The notes under the pieces: generated by a model | Seen by the model: only the letters and a program-made list of their open reading frames with translations | Told to the model about the DNA's origin: nothing | Database searches by the model: none | Position numbers and translations under genes: made by a program | Shown: piece after piece, positions 46,379 to 58,084 of the stretch | Layout of the letters: the number at the start of each line of letters is the position of its first letter | How positions within the stretch are numbered: position 1 is the stretch's first letter | DNA from: Dromiciops gliroides | Lineage: Eukaryota; Chordata; Mammalia; Microbiotheria; Microbiotheriidae | Direction: 5' to 3' | Length of the DNA: 64,000 bases | NCBI RefSeq assembly: GCF_019393635.1 | Contig: NC_057862.1 | Coordinates: 95,107,159 to 95,171,158 of the forward strand

Positions 46379-48835
46379 CTTGTATTTTATCATTTGGACG
46401 CAGTTTCAAGGAAAATACCTTGGGAAAATAGATCATACTGTTTAATCTCCACAAATACACAAAACAAGGTTAATAATAGTTCAACTGTGGGAAAGCAAAG
46501 GATGTTTTATTAAGATGGGAAAAATGGAACTTTCAATAAATGTGTTGTTGATCAAATGTGCCTTGCTAAGTCTGAGCATGACAGTAATCTTAATTGTTCA
46601 GTGCTTGTTGTGTGTGTGTGTGTCATTTGTGCAAATTCCCTTAAAACTCTGATAGTAAAGAACAATTGTCAGTGAAATAGCCCATTTGAATAGCTGTGCT
46701 AAGTGGGAATTCTAAATTTCAGGTGACTAAATAACATTTCCCTTTTGTAGGCTATGCTCTGGTGCTTTCCAATTCATAGTCATGTTATGAAAAACTAATA
46801 ATCCTTGCATTTCAGAATTGAACAGAATCTTGATGGTATCTTGTCCAAATTATACCTGAAACTGAACTCCTTTTATAACATCCTTGACAAGTGGTTGTTC
46901 AGCCTTGGTTTGAAAACCTGCAACAAGGAGTAGCTTATGCCCTCTTGAGGCAGCCCATTCTGTTCTTGGGTGATTCTAATTTCTACACTAGTTCCCCCCC
47001 CCCCCCCAATTAAGTCTCTACATCAGTCTCTATACAATTTATTCCCATTGATTTTAGTTTTGTCTTCTGGGGCCGTGTAGAAGTACTCCAATTCTTCTTT
47101 TACTCAGATACTTGAAAACAAGTATCACAACCCCCCTTGGTCTTCTCCAAGTTAAACATCCCCAGTTCCATCAACCATTTAGTCAGTCAATAAACATGTA
47201 TTAAGTATCTTCTGTGTCCCAGGCACTACGCTAAGTATCGGGATACAATGAAAAGCAAAATTGATTTCAATTCGATAAACATTTATGAAGTACCTACTAT
47301 GTGTCCAGCACTGTATTGAGTGCCAGGGATACAAAGAAAGAAAAAAGACAGTACCTTAGAGGTCCTGTCTCTCCTAAGGTCCTCTCAAGTTTGCAGGTTC
47401 ATTTGCAATCATCTTTTTTGTTAAAAAAATTATATTTTATTATGGAAATGCTTGTTTTATTCCATAAATTAAAAACTTTTAAAAGACAGTCCATGATATC
47501 AGAAAGCTCATAATTTAGTGGGTAAGACAACATGTAAACAACTATGCATGAAAAAGATATTTACAGGACAAATTAGAAATAATCAGGAGAGAAACCATGA
47601 CTAGATGTGCCAAATTCACATAATTCAAATTTGCTTTCAATTTTTGAAAAAAATTTTTATACATCGACAGCAATTGGTGTTTTATAGCTTCAAACTCTTT
47701 CCAATAATCAAAACGCTCCAGTAACTTCCTGAAGCATATTTAAGTTTCAAGAAAAATGAAGGGGTTGTCAGAAGTCTATTTTTAAGTCCAGACATGGTAA
47801 TTAGTGATGCTAAACAATCAATGTTCATTTAGCATGGAAACCTTCACCAAAGGGGAGAAAGACTGGCCTGGACCCACATTAACCACTAGGATTTGGAATT
47901 TTTCATTCATCTATTGATGCAAGGAAATATTGTTTGGTTTGGTACTGGGGTAGGTGTACTAAAAAGGGAAATCATAAGAAAGGAGAGAGAACTTACCTAG
48001 GAGATAGAAGGGACCAGCATATACCTCAGTGGCCCAGGAAAGAGAAGAGGCTTGTAAGGGTTATGGAATGTGGCCTACAGGAGCAGGAACTGGTGCAGTA
48101 GGTTTAACAGGAACTAAAGATGTAGGGTTTTTTCCCCCTTCCTAGGAAAGAAAGAAAGATGAGTGGGTATGGCTAAATAGGTATAGATTGCTCAGGTGGA
48201 GGGAGGCTAATCGACAACAGAATTGCTTCTAATTACCCGCTCTTCAGGTGTTTACAAGAAGAGAATGGTCCTAAGAATATTCCATTATTCTATTATGAAC
48301 TGTGTAAAATGTCTGTGGTTCACCCAGGCATGGGCGTGTTTCCTTATGTCCCTTGGTTCCCAATACATAGTCCAATTCTAGGGACCACACAGGATATAAT
48401 GACCTTTCCTAGCTTAGAACTGGGATCCCAACTCTAGCCTATTGTTAAAATTTCTCCCTCTCTAAATTAGGGCATAGTGATGAGTCATTCATATGCTGCA
48501 TATCTCCACTCATGGGTTTTGATTCACTAAGAGCAGTGGGGCTTTCATATTCAACAATGACACCTAGTGTTACATGTGCCAAGTTAACATATACATCAAA
48601 CTATATAATGATGTCTACCCAGACACACTTTGATGTCTGAATGCTCACATTTGTCTATTGACAGTTGTAGGTACATTATATTAAAACACTGGCCTGAAAA
48701 ATTCCCTATTTGCTCTCCACAATATCTGGGATGCCCAATAAATGGTTTGTATACATTTCCACCAAACTATTGTGGCTTTGTTTATCTCATGTGGATTAGA
48801 AGGTGAAATCACCAAAACTATACTTCATGCCATAG
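46379..48835. other. Upstream of PNLIPRP1: promoter side, LINE remains
   Basis: Proximal 120 bp include TTTCCC and E-box words (see TATA entry). (TG)n at 46609-46623. 46800-47160 resembles CR1/L3 3' UTR (CTCTTGAGGCAGCCCATTCTG). 47175-47335 holds two head-to-tail copies of an AATAAACAT...ACTATGTG..CCAG unit. 47486-48835 shows nothing recognised. Confidence 0.5.
47395..47485 (+). mobile_element. Short copy of the same LINE 3' end
   Basis: Shares GCAATCATCTTTTT, TATGGAAATGCTTGTTTTATT and CCATAAATT with 16408-16470. Confidence 0.6.
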
Positions 48836-49395
48836 AGAAGCAGTACAAGAATCCTTCAGAAAGTTGACAGTTCCACCCTCTCTGCCCAGTTTTAAAATTT
48901 TTCTTTTAGTGTCTTTAGTATAGTTACATAAGACTGTCACTGGAATCTGGATATTTTTTTAAATGGTGGTATTTGATGGTATTTTTGCATAATGATAATC
49001 TAGAAGGTAGAACTAAGATCCCCTATTTTTGTAATATAATCAACAACTTCATTAGTATATTGGATTATAGACACTAATCTTGAGTATATCAAATGGTATG
49101 GTGAGATGTGTCCTAGTTTAGAAGTAAGAATAGACCTAGGTTTATATCTCAGCTCTAAATAAGAGTGACCTTGTAAAAGTCACTTTATTTGTGAGTCTGA
49201 GTTTACTGATAAACAAAATGGGTATAAACATATTTTCATTACCTACCTCATAGAGTTGTGAATCAAGTGCTTTATGAACCTTGTAATTGTATGGAGGTAT
49301 TTTTTGTTTGTTTTTGTTTACAGTTAATAAGAAAGGAAATATAGGGTCATACAAGGAGACCTGGAATTTGAGCCAGAGAAACTAGATGTGAATCC
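48836..49395 (+). repeat. Tandem duplication, copy A
   Basis: Matches copy B (49877-49977 joined to 56128-56560). Shared landmarks in order: GAATCCTTCAGAAA, TTTAGTAT(A/G)(G/A)TTA, AGAC(A/C)C TAATCTT, TATAAACATATTTTCATTAC, GAATCAAGT(G/A)CTTT, AAGGAAA(T/G)A. None of this is a SINE or LINE that I recognise. Copies are diverged, so the event is old. The start of the MAR1-like SINE at 49345 seems to be shared too. Confidence 0.75.
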
Positions 49396-49575
49396 TGACT
49401 CTACAAATTATTATCTGTGTGACTTTTGGTAAGTCACTTAGCTCTGTTTGCATCAATTTCCACATCTGTAAAATGAGCTAGAGGAGAAAATGGCAAACCA
49501 CTTCAGTATCTTTGCCAAGAGAACCCCAAATGGGGTCACAAAGAGTCAGACACGACTGAAATGACTCAACAACAA
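49345..49575 (+). mobile_element. MAR1-like SINE
   Basis: GGCAAACCACTTCAGTATCTT, GAACCCCAAATGGGGTCAC, CACGACTGAAATGACTCAAC. Its first part appears also in duplication copy B (56535-56615), so it predates the duplication. Confidence 0.85.
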
Positions 49576-49598
49576 AATCTGTCAAAAGTGATGCCCAT

Positions 49599-49734
49599 AG
49601 GAGCAGCTAGGTGGCTCAGTGGATAGAACACTGATGCTGGAGGACCTGAGTTCAAATCCATTCTCAGACACATGACACTTAATAGCTGTGTGACCCTGGG
49701 CAAGTAATTTAATTCTCATTGCTCCCCCCCCCCC
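49599..49734 (+). mobile_element. WSINE1-like SINE
   Basis: Duplication AAGTGATGCCCAT (49586-49598) and AAGTGATGTCCAT (49735-49747), one mismatch; head GGAGCAGCTAGGTGGCTCAG. Confidence 0.92.
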
Positions 49735-51794
49735 AAGTGATGTCCATTTCTATCTCCCAGTAGAAGATCTTAACTCCCTCCTTAATGTCTGCTCTCTCTG
49801 ATTTAGGGAGCCTTCAGGACTTAGGTCCTGAAACAGAGAAGATTTCTTCAGGAAAACTAGGTATGCAACCAAAAAAGCACAGGAATCCTTCAGAAATTGG
49901 AGACTTTTACCACCCTGAAAGCTTTCAAATTTCTTTGTATATATTTAGTATGATTATGTGAGATAGTTATTGAAATATGAATAATTTTTAATAAACATTT
50001 TATTTAAAGTGTTGAGTTTCAAATTCTATCCCTTTCTCCCTCTGGCAGTAAGCAATCAGATATAGGTTATACATGTACAATTATGTAAAATGTTGCCATA
50101 TTAGTCATTTTGAACAAGAAAGTTTGAATAAAAGAAGAAAAAGAAAAAGTAAAAATAGCATGCTTCAGTTGTGTTCGATCAATATCAGTTCTCTTTTCAG
50201 GGGTGGATAGTATACTTCATCATTAGTCCTTTGGGATTATCTTGGATCATTGTATTCCTGAGTATAGTTAAGTCATTCACAGTTCTTCATTAAACAACAT
50301 TGCTGTCACTGTGCATAACAGTCTTCTGGTTTTGCTCACTTCACTATACATCAGTTCATATAAGTCTTTCCAGATGTTTTGAAATCATCTTGCTTCTCAT
50401 TTCTTATAGCAAAATAATATCCCATTACAATCATATGCCACAGCTTGTTTAGCCATTCCCCAATTGATGGGCATCCCTTTCATTTTTAATTCTTAGCCAC
50501 CACAAAAAGCATTGATATAAATAATTTTGCACGAATAGATACTTTTCTATTTTGGGGATGTCTTTGGGATATAAACTTAGCAGTGGTATTGCTGGATCAA
50601 AGGGTCTGCACAATTTTAAAGCTTTTTGGGCATAGTTCCAAATTGCCCTCCCAAATGGTTGGATCCATTTGCAATTCTACCAACAGTAGATTAGTGTCCC
50701 AGTTTTTCTACATCCCCTCCAACATCCAACATTTTCCTTTTTTTATATATATGACACTCTGATAGATGTGAGGTGATACCTCAGATTTGTTTTAATTTGC
50801 ATTTTTTCTGATCAGTAGTTATTTAGACCATTTTTTTTCACATGACTATACATAGCTTTGATTTCCTTGTCTGAAAACTGCCTATTCATATCCTTTGACC
50901 ATTTCTGAATTATGGAATGACTTGTATTCTTATAAATCTCTAGATTTGAGAAATATATTCTTTATCAGAGATATTGGTTTCAAAAATTCTTTCCCAGTTT
51001 TCTGCTTCCCTTGTAATCTTGGTTATATTAGTTTTGTTTGTGCAAAATCTTTTTAATTTTTTTCTCTCAACATTTATTTTATTTTCCATTTACATGTAAG
51101 GGTAGTTTTCAACATTCATTTTCATAAGATTTAGAGTTCCAAATTTTTCTCCCTCCCTCCCTTTCCTCCCCCCTCCACAAGATCACAATCAGGTTATATA
51201 TGTATAATCCACAAGTGTTCTTTTTATCAGTTCTTTCTATAGCAGTGCATAGTATGTTTCCTCATTATTTCCTTGGGATTGTCCTGGATCATTGTACTGC
51301 TGAGAGTAACTAAGTCATTCGCAATTACTCATTGAACAATACTGCTGTCACTACCCACAATGTCCTCTCAGCTCTGCTTACTTCACCATACATCGATGTT
51401 CATTAGTCTTTCCAGGTTTTTCGGGGATCATCCTGTTTGTCATTTCCTGTAGCACAAGTCCATTCCACTACAATCATATAACACAGCTTTTTCCATCATT
51501 CCTCAATTGATGGACATTCCCTTGATTCTCAATTCTTAGCCTCTACCAAGAGTTGCTATAAATATTTTTTGTACAATTTTCCCCCCTTTTCTCTTTTTCA
51601 TGATTACTATTGTTAACTGTTTCCCTTCCATACTATTCCCTTCCCCATGATACTTATTCTATTATCCATCTTCTTTCATCCTATCACTCTTCAAAAGGGA
51701 TTTGCTTCTGTCTGTCCCCTCCCCCACTCTGCCCTTTCTTCTTTTGCCCCTCTCTCTTTATCCCCTTCCCCTCCTATTTTCCTGCAGGGTTATA

Positions 51795-52022
51795 GAGATT
51801 GCTCTACCCAATTGAGTGTGTCTATTAGTCCCTCCTTGAGCCAATTCTAATGAGATTGAGGTCTTTGAGCCAATTTTAATGAGTGTTAGGCTCATTTACT
51901 GCCCAGATTAAATAGATTACTCCACCCATTTGGGTGTGTCTATTAGTCCCTCCTTGAGGCAGCTCTGATGAGTTTAAGATCTTTGAGCCTTTTCTGACGA
52001 GTGTAAAATTCATTTACTGCCC
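51795..52022 (-). repeat. Two direct repeats of about 110 bp in HAL1 3' region
   Basis: 51795-51900 and 51909-52022 share GTGTGTCTATTAGTCCCTCC, then a TTGAG(C/G)... CT(A/G)ATGAG ... TTTGAGCC ... ATTTACTGCCC order. A related single unit is present in the second HAL1 near 33662-33704, so the motif belongs to the element family. Confidence 0.75.
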
Positions 52023-52149
52023 TGCTCCTCTCCCATCTCTTCCCCAACTCCATAAGCCTTTTCCTGTTACTTTCATGTAGGATTTTGCTTCTGCCCTTCC
52101 CCCTCCCCCAATGAATTCCCTTCACCCCTCAGTTTAACTCTAAAGATGT

Positions 52150-52256
52150 TATCATCTAGCTAAGTGACACAGTGGACAAATCATCACCCCTGGACCCAGG
52201 GAGATCCCAGCCAAAACCTGGCCTCAGACACAAGACAGTCGCCCACTGTACAACTC
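52150..52256 (+). mobile_element. Short tRNA-derived SINE fragment inside HAL1
   Basis: CTAGCTAAGTGACACAGTGG ... CCTGGACCCAGGGAGATC ... GGCCTCAGACAC follows the WSINE1/WALLSI-like consensus in plus orientation. It is diverged and ends before the poly(T) run at 52259-52271. Confidence 0.7.
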
Positions 52257-52269
52257 CATTTTTTTTTTT

Positions 52270-53243
52270 TTATGGTTCTCTAGGATCTTGTATTTGAAAG
52301 TCAGATTTGCCATTCAGTTCAGGTCTTTTCATCACAAATATCTGAAAGTCTTCTTTTTCATTAAAGTCCCATTTTTTCCGCTGAAAGATCATGCTGAGTT
52401 TTGCTGGGTAGGTGATTCTTGGTTGTAATCCTATTTCCTTTGCCCTTTGGAATATCATATTCCATGCCCTCTGGTCCTTTAATGTAGAAGCTGCTAGATC
52501 TTGTACTATCCTGACTGGGGCTCCACAGTACTTGAATTCTTTCTTTTTGGCAGCTTGCAATATTTTCTCCTTGACCTGAGAGCTCTGGAATTTGGCTATA
52601 ATATCCCTAGGAGTTTTCTTTTTGGGATCTCTTTCTGGAGGTGATCGGTGGATTCTTTTAATTTCTATTTTACCTTCTGCTTCTAGAATTTCAGGGAAAT
52701 TTTCCCTGAGAATATCTTGGAAGATGGTGTCTAAGCTCTTTCCTTGATCATGGTTTTCAGGTAGACCAATAATTTTCAAATTATCTCTCTTGGACCTATT
52801 TTCCAGGTTGGTAGTTTTTCCCAGAAGATATTTTACATTGTCCTCTATTTTTTTATTCATTTGGATTTGTTTTATTGTGTCTTGGTTTCTCATAAAGTCA
52901 CTGGCTTCCATTTGTTCAATCCTAATTCTTAGGCAATTATTTTCATCAGAGAGCTTTTGTACCTCCTTTTCCATTTGGCCAATTTGACTTTTCAAGCTGT
53001 TGACTTTTTTCTCATGTCTTTCCTGCATCACCCTCATTTCTCTTCCATTTTTCCCTCTACCTCTCTAACTTTATCTTCAAAGTCCTTTTTGAGCACCTCT
53101 ATGGCCTGAGACCAATTCATATTTTTCTTGGAAGCTTTAGATATAGGGGCCCTGATGCTGACATCTTCCTCTGAGGGTGCTCCTTGGTCTTCCTTGTTAC
53201 TGAAGAAAATTTCTATGTTCCTCACCTTTCTCTGTTGGCTCAT
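52270..53243 (-). pseudogene. HAL1/L1 ORF1 protein, one frameshift
   Basis: Two overlapping frames (53243-53034 and 53037-52270) together cover ORF1. The first gives the N-terminal tail and start of a coiled coil (NWSQAIEVLKKDFEDKV). The second gives the rest of the coiled coil (heptad-like, KKVNSLKSQIGQMEKEVQKL), the RRM (RDNLKIIGLPE) and the C-terminal domain (RIHRSPPERD, KLKDQRAW-like [17 protein letters not shown]). ORF1p is the RNA-binding trimer of L1 particles. The frames meet at an ATGA overlap near 53034, where a small indel is the simplest explanation. No stop interrupts the 255-residue second part. Confidence 0.9.
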
Positions 53244-54687
53244 CTTGCTTTTCTTTTACTTGACTTTTAGCTCCTTAAAGTGGGGCACTGTTTCCAGGCT
53301 GCAGTATCCCAAGCTTAAGAAGTCCCAGGTGGTATGATTTAAGGAGAATCAGGTTCTTCACTCACTCGGCCTGTTTCCTGGTCCTAGATGACCCCAGACC
53401 AACTTGCCAATCAACCAGCTTTGTGTGTTGTGGTTGTTAGTTTCACCGAGCCTGTGCCCCAACCCGATCTGGGCCACTTCTACTCGAGCCTACCACCTGG
53501 TTCTCAGTAGGGGTGTAAAATCCAAGTTCTGCCTTAGCACCAGCATAGACCCCTGTAGTCTCTCCCCTGCCCAGGGCTCAGCCCACTCACCAGACTATGA
53601 GCTTAGTTCCAGACGACACTGGTGCTTCAGCTGATTCAGAGCCTCTGGGGGGTCTCCTTCTCTGTTGAGGACTTCCTGAGACTGGATCTATGTGAGGGTG
53701 ACTGGGGTTGGGCCCGACTCCTGTATCAGCACAGCAGCTCCCTCCTTCTGACCTTCCAAGCTGTTCTTGGTTAGAAGATGATTTCAGCACATTCTTCTGT
53801 GAGTTTTGCTGCTCTGGGCATTTTCCTATGACCTTATTTGGATGTTTTTTGGAGCGATCGTGTCATGAGTTGGGGAGCTCACTGCCTTCCCTCCGCCATA
53901 GATCTTTTTAATTTTATAAAATCAAAATTATCTATTTTACAATTTGTAATGCTCTCTACATCTTCTTTGGTGCTAAATTCTTCCCCTGTCCATGAATCTG
54001 ACAGATAAACTATTCCATGCTCTATTAACTTGCTTGTGATATCCTTTATGTGTAAACCATGTTCCCATTTTGACCTTATTTTAGTATATGATGTGAGATG
54101 TTAGTTTATACCTAGCTTCAACCATGCTGTTTTCGTTTTCTCATAAGTTTTTGTCAAATAATGAGTTTTTGTTCCAAAAGCTTGGATCTTTGAGTTTATC
54201 ATATAACAGATTACAATAGTCATTTACTATAGTGTAATTCATATGTATTCTATTCTACCAATATAACACTCTTTCTTAGCTAGTAACAAATTGTTTTGAT
54301 AGTTATCACTTTATAATATAGTTTGAGATCTGGTATGGCTAAACCATCTTCTTTTGCATTTTGTTCCATTGATTCCCTTGATATTCTTTAGCTTTTGTTC
54401 TTCCACATGGATTTTTTAATTATTTTTTCTAGATCTGTAAAATACTTTTTAATAGTTTGATTGGTAACACACTAAATAAATAGATTAATTTATGTAGGAT
54501 TGTCATTTTTATTATATTGGCTTTGCCTACCCATGAGCAATTAATATTTTCCCAATTGTTAAGATCTGACTTAATTTGTGTGAGAAGTGTTTTATATTGT
54601 GTTCATATGGTTTCTGGGTTTGTCTTGGCAGGTAGACTCCTAAGTATTTTATATTGTCTACAATTATTTTAAATGGAATTTCTCTTT

Positions 54688-55434
54688 CTATCTGTTGTTG
54701 TTCAACTTTGTTGGTAATATATAGAAATGCTGATAGTTGTCTGCGTTTATTTTGTGTACTGCAACTTTGATAAAATTGTTAATGATTTCAAGTATTTTTT
54801 TAGTTGATTCTCTGGGATTTTCCAAATATAACATAAGATCATCTGCAAAGAGTGATAGTTTTGTTTCTTCCTTTCCTATTCTAATTCCTTTTTCTTCTCT
54901 TATTGGTATAGCAAACATTTTTAGTACAATATTAAATAATAGAGGTGATAATGGGCACACCTGCTTCACACCTGATTGTATTGGGAAAGCATCCAGCTTA
55001 TCCCCATCACAGATAATGCTTGCTGATGGTTTCTGATAAAAGTTACTTATCATTTTAAGGTAAACTCCATTTATTCCTATGCTTCCTATTGTTTTTAATA
55101 GGAATGAGTGCTGTGTTTTGTCAAAGGCTTTTTCTGCATCTATTGAGATAACCATATGATTTCTGTTAGTTTTGTTATTGATATGGTCAATTATGCTGAT
55201 AGTTTTCCTAAAATTGAACCAGCTCTGCATTTCTGGTATAAATCCCACCTGGTCATAGTGTATGATCCTTGTGATATATTGCTGTGATCTCTTTGCTAGT
55301 ATTTTATTTAAAATTTTTGCATCAATGTTCATTAGGGAAATCGGTCTATAATTTTCTTTCTCTGTTTTAACTCTTCCTGATTTGGGTATCAGCACCATAT
55401 TTGTGCCATAAAGGGAATTTAGTAGGAGTCCCAA
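54688..55434 (-). pseudogene. L1 ORF2 reverse-transcriptase fragment
   Basis: A 248-residue open stretch of L1 ORF2p. Visible are NYRPISLMN, the motif A region with AEKAFDK, motif [15 protein letters not shown], and motif [12 protein letters not shown] with the catalytic Asp pair. Motif B has Val where active L1s have Gly (QGCPLSP). The frame is closed on both sides and no complete ORF2 exists here, so it is a fossil. Confidence 0.92.
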
Positions 55435-56779
55435 TTCACCTATTTTTCCAAATGGCTTATATAGTTTGGGGATTAATTATTTTAAAATTTAGTAGAATTT
55501 GCTTGTGAATCCATCTGGTCACAGGGGTTTTTTCTTGGGAGGTTTCTTGAAAGCTTGTTCGATTTATTTTTCTAAAAGTGAGTTATTTAAATATGGTATT
55601 TTTTTCTATTAATTTGGGTATTTTATATTTTTGTAGATATTCATCCATTTAATTGTCAAATTTATTGTCATGTAATTGGGCAAAATAGCTCCTAACAATT
55701 GTCTTAATTTTCTCTTCAATGGTGGTGAGTTCACCCCTTTCATTTTTTATACTAGCAACTTGGTTTTCTTCTTTCCTTTTGTTTTAATCAAATTAACCAA
55801 TGGTTTATCTATTTTATTGTTTTTTCATAAAACCACCTTCTAGTTTTATTTATTAATTCAATGCTTTTCTTAATTTCAATTTTATTAAACTTTCCTTTGA
55901 TTTTCAGGATTTCCAATCTGGTGTTTAATTGGGTATTTTTAAATTATTCATTTTCTAGTTTCTTTAGTAGTATGCCCAATTCATTGATCTGCTTTTTACT
56001 ATTTTATTGATGTAAGCAGTTAGAGATATGAATTTCCCCTAAGCTTTGGCTACATCCCATAAATTTTGGGATGTTAATTAAATTTGGGGTGTATAAATTA
56101 AATTCTTTAATGGAATTATTAATTCTCTGAATAATTTTTAAGTGGTGGTGTGTTTGACATATTCTTGGATGTTTTCTCAGAAAAAGAAGACTAGCATCTA
56201 TTTCTGTATTATCATAATCACTACCATTATTAGTGTCTTATAGACCCTAATCTTACTTGGATAGACTAAAAGAACTTGTTAGGGTATGTAGTATGGTGAA
56301 AAGTGATATGAAACATAAATAAGAAGAAACCTAGGCTTTTACTTCAGCTCTGACTCACCGTGAAACCTTGTACACATCACTTTACATTTCTGAGGCTCAC
56401 TTCCTTCTTCCATAAAATGAATATAAACATATTTTCATTACCTACTGTGAATCAAGTACTTTGTGAATGTTACAATTGTTGTGATTTTTTTGTATTATAG
56501 TAAATAAGGAAAGAAACATAGTGTCATGCAAAGACATCTGAATGTTGAGTCAAGAGAACGGAATGTGAATTCTATTCTACTATTTAATATTTATGTAATT
56601 TTGAGCAAATCCCTTCAGAGGAATTTAGATCTGGACATACCTGAATAAGAATCCCATTTGTTGTTTTATGTCAGGATGTCCAAATTTATTCATTCTGGAA
56701 AAGATTGGACCAAAAAAAAATTTTATTCCTTCTTAGTCGGAATTCTTCCTCTTCCTATTTGCCAAATATAATACACACA

Positions 56780-56930
56780 ATACATATATATATATATACA
56801 TATATATGTATATACATATGTGTATATACATATATATATGAGGATATATGTATATGTATGCATATGCATATATATACACATTTGTACATACATACATATA
56901 TATGTGTGTGTGTGCAGACATATCTATATA
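56780..56930. repeat. (TA)/(CATA) microsatellite with self-complementary runs
   Basis: Runs of TATATA, ACATATATATG and TATACATATG, many of them palindromic, in a 150-bp block. Translations on both strands give Tyr/Ile/His/Met repeats that are not genes. Confidence 0.9.
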
Positions 56931-58080
56931 GGTGTGTGATTAGTAAGCTACCAGCTAAAGAAGCTACCAGCTAAAGAAATGTGTCTTTTCTCCAATTGGC
57001 TAGCTGTTTTGATAAAAGCTTTGACAATTTTCCTGTCAACCAGAGAAGTCCATAACAAGTTTTAAAGGTTCCACTGAGATCCCTAAGGCTCATTTACTCA
57101 GTGCTCTTAATGATAAAAGATCTGCTTTCCTAAGAAACTATCAGTAGATTTTCTTTGGAAGCTTTTTTTAAAGTTCCCTAGTGGGAGCTCAATAACAGTA
57201 ACAGATTTAAATAGCAAGGGCTAGTTGGCCAAGTTGTTGACCCAGTGAATAGGGCCTCCTTTTTTTCTTTCTCTTATAGTTGGCAACCATAATAGTGAAT
57301 ATTGAGACAGGGTCTAAGCAAGCTAGAATTGGGCTACTGTATAGTAGTACCCCAGTGCGGAATCCCATATACTTAGACCTAGACAAATTCCTCACAGACA
57401 AAAATGTAGCTAAACCCCAACTGACCAAGAAAAACCTGGTAAAGTTTTGGACTGGGAGAAGCCCTGATGATTAGTACAGGATCTAAATTTGGGACTTGAG
57501 TATGTATAATAAGTAAAATCCTGGTGATTAGAAATTTAGGGATTCCGGGGTACAAATGAATTCAGATTTTAGGCATAAAAGAAAAAAATTGAAAAAAGAA
57601 GATAAAATATCAAGAGTACAAGATCATCTCTTTTCCTCTTAAAGGGACAGTGGCTCATTTAATATATGTCAAATAGAATTCAAAGAATTGGGAATATGAG
57701 CCCTATAGTAATTCAGAGTACTTTTGATAATGCCCACTGACTCCTCCCTAACATGCAAAAGCATTTGAAAGACATGGTTCTAGACTAGGCAGAAGGAGAG
57801 GGACGGAGAGAGAGAGAGAGAGGAGAATAGGTTAGTAAGAAGGCTTTTCACTTTTCAAATCTAATATCTCATTAGAAATCCAATAGAGAACCCGCAGGGC
57901 CCCTGTGAAGTTAAAAAAAAACACTCAACAAACATGATGGTATATGCGAGTTGCCACAATAGATACGCTCAAATTAATGTGTCTCCTAAATGAACCACTT
58001 CTTATGGATTTGATACTCTTGCCATTAGCCTGGTGCCAGAATTAAGTCTCACCAGTTTAGGCCCCTACAGCAAATAGTAA
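56931..58080. other. Unassigned stretch
   Basis: Holds an open frame 57280-57474 (plus) preceded by a pyrimidine-rich acceptor-like tract (TTTTTTTCTTTCTCTTATAG at 57260-57279), with no recognised domain. A (GA)n run lies at 57807-57823. Confidence 0.4.
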
Positions 58081-58084
58081 ACAA

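Larger units (their letters stand above)
51061..53901 (-). mobile_element. HAL1 (half-L1) retroposon, near full length
   Basis: Inserted into the outer L1 with an exact 14-bp duplication ATCTTTTTAATTTT at 51047-51060 and 53902-53915. The 5' end (plus-strand end 53901) reads CTATGGCGGAGGGAAGG, like an L1 5' UTR start. It has ORF1 (52270-53243), no reverse transcriptase, a long 3' region rich in purine on its own strand, and an L1-like 3' end (51061-51560). ORF1 without ORF2 is the definition of HAL1; such elements are known from marsupials. Confidence 0.85.
49991..56127 (-). mobile_element. 5'-truncated L1, itself split by a HAL1
   Basis: Exact 13-bp target-site duplication TGAATAATTTTTA at 49978-49990 and 56128-56140. 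The L1 proper (about 3.3 kb without the inner insert) runs from the linker after the endonuclease of ORF2 (near 56127) to the 3' UTR and A-rich end at 49991. The reverse-transcriptase part lies at 54688-55434 and the C-terminal part of ORF2 at about 50400-51046. The upstream linker region is full of stops. The site before insertion can be read from the paralogous copy at 48836-49390. Confidence 0.93.
49877..56560 (+). repeat. Tandem duplication, copy B, split by L1
   Basis: Second copy, about 1.04 kb downstream of copy A. It is cut at TGAATAATTTTTA by the L1 of 49991-56127. Copy A keeps the uncut form (GGATATTTTTTTAAATGGTGG at 48951-48971), which confirms the limits of the L1. Confidence 0.75.

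Noticed and set aside
52270-53037. 255-residue open frame as a possible host coiled-coil gene
   Set aside because: It is HAL1/L1 ORF1 (coiled coil, RRM, C-terminal domain) inside an element with its own target duplication.
54688-55434. 248-residue reverse transcriptase as a possible retron or host gene
   Set aside because: Motifs and flanks are those of L1 ORF2; the rest of the L1 is around it.
56705-56974. Tyr/Ile/His-rich open frames on both strands
   Set aside because: Translations of the (TA)/(CATA) microsatellite.
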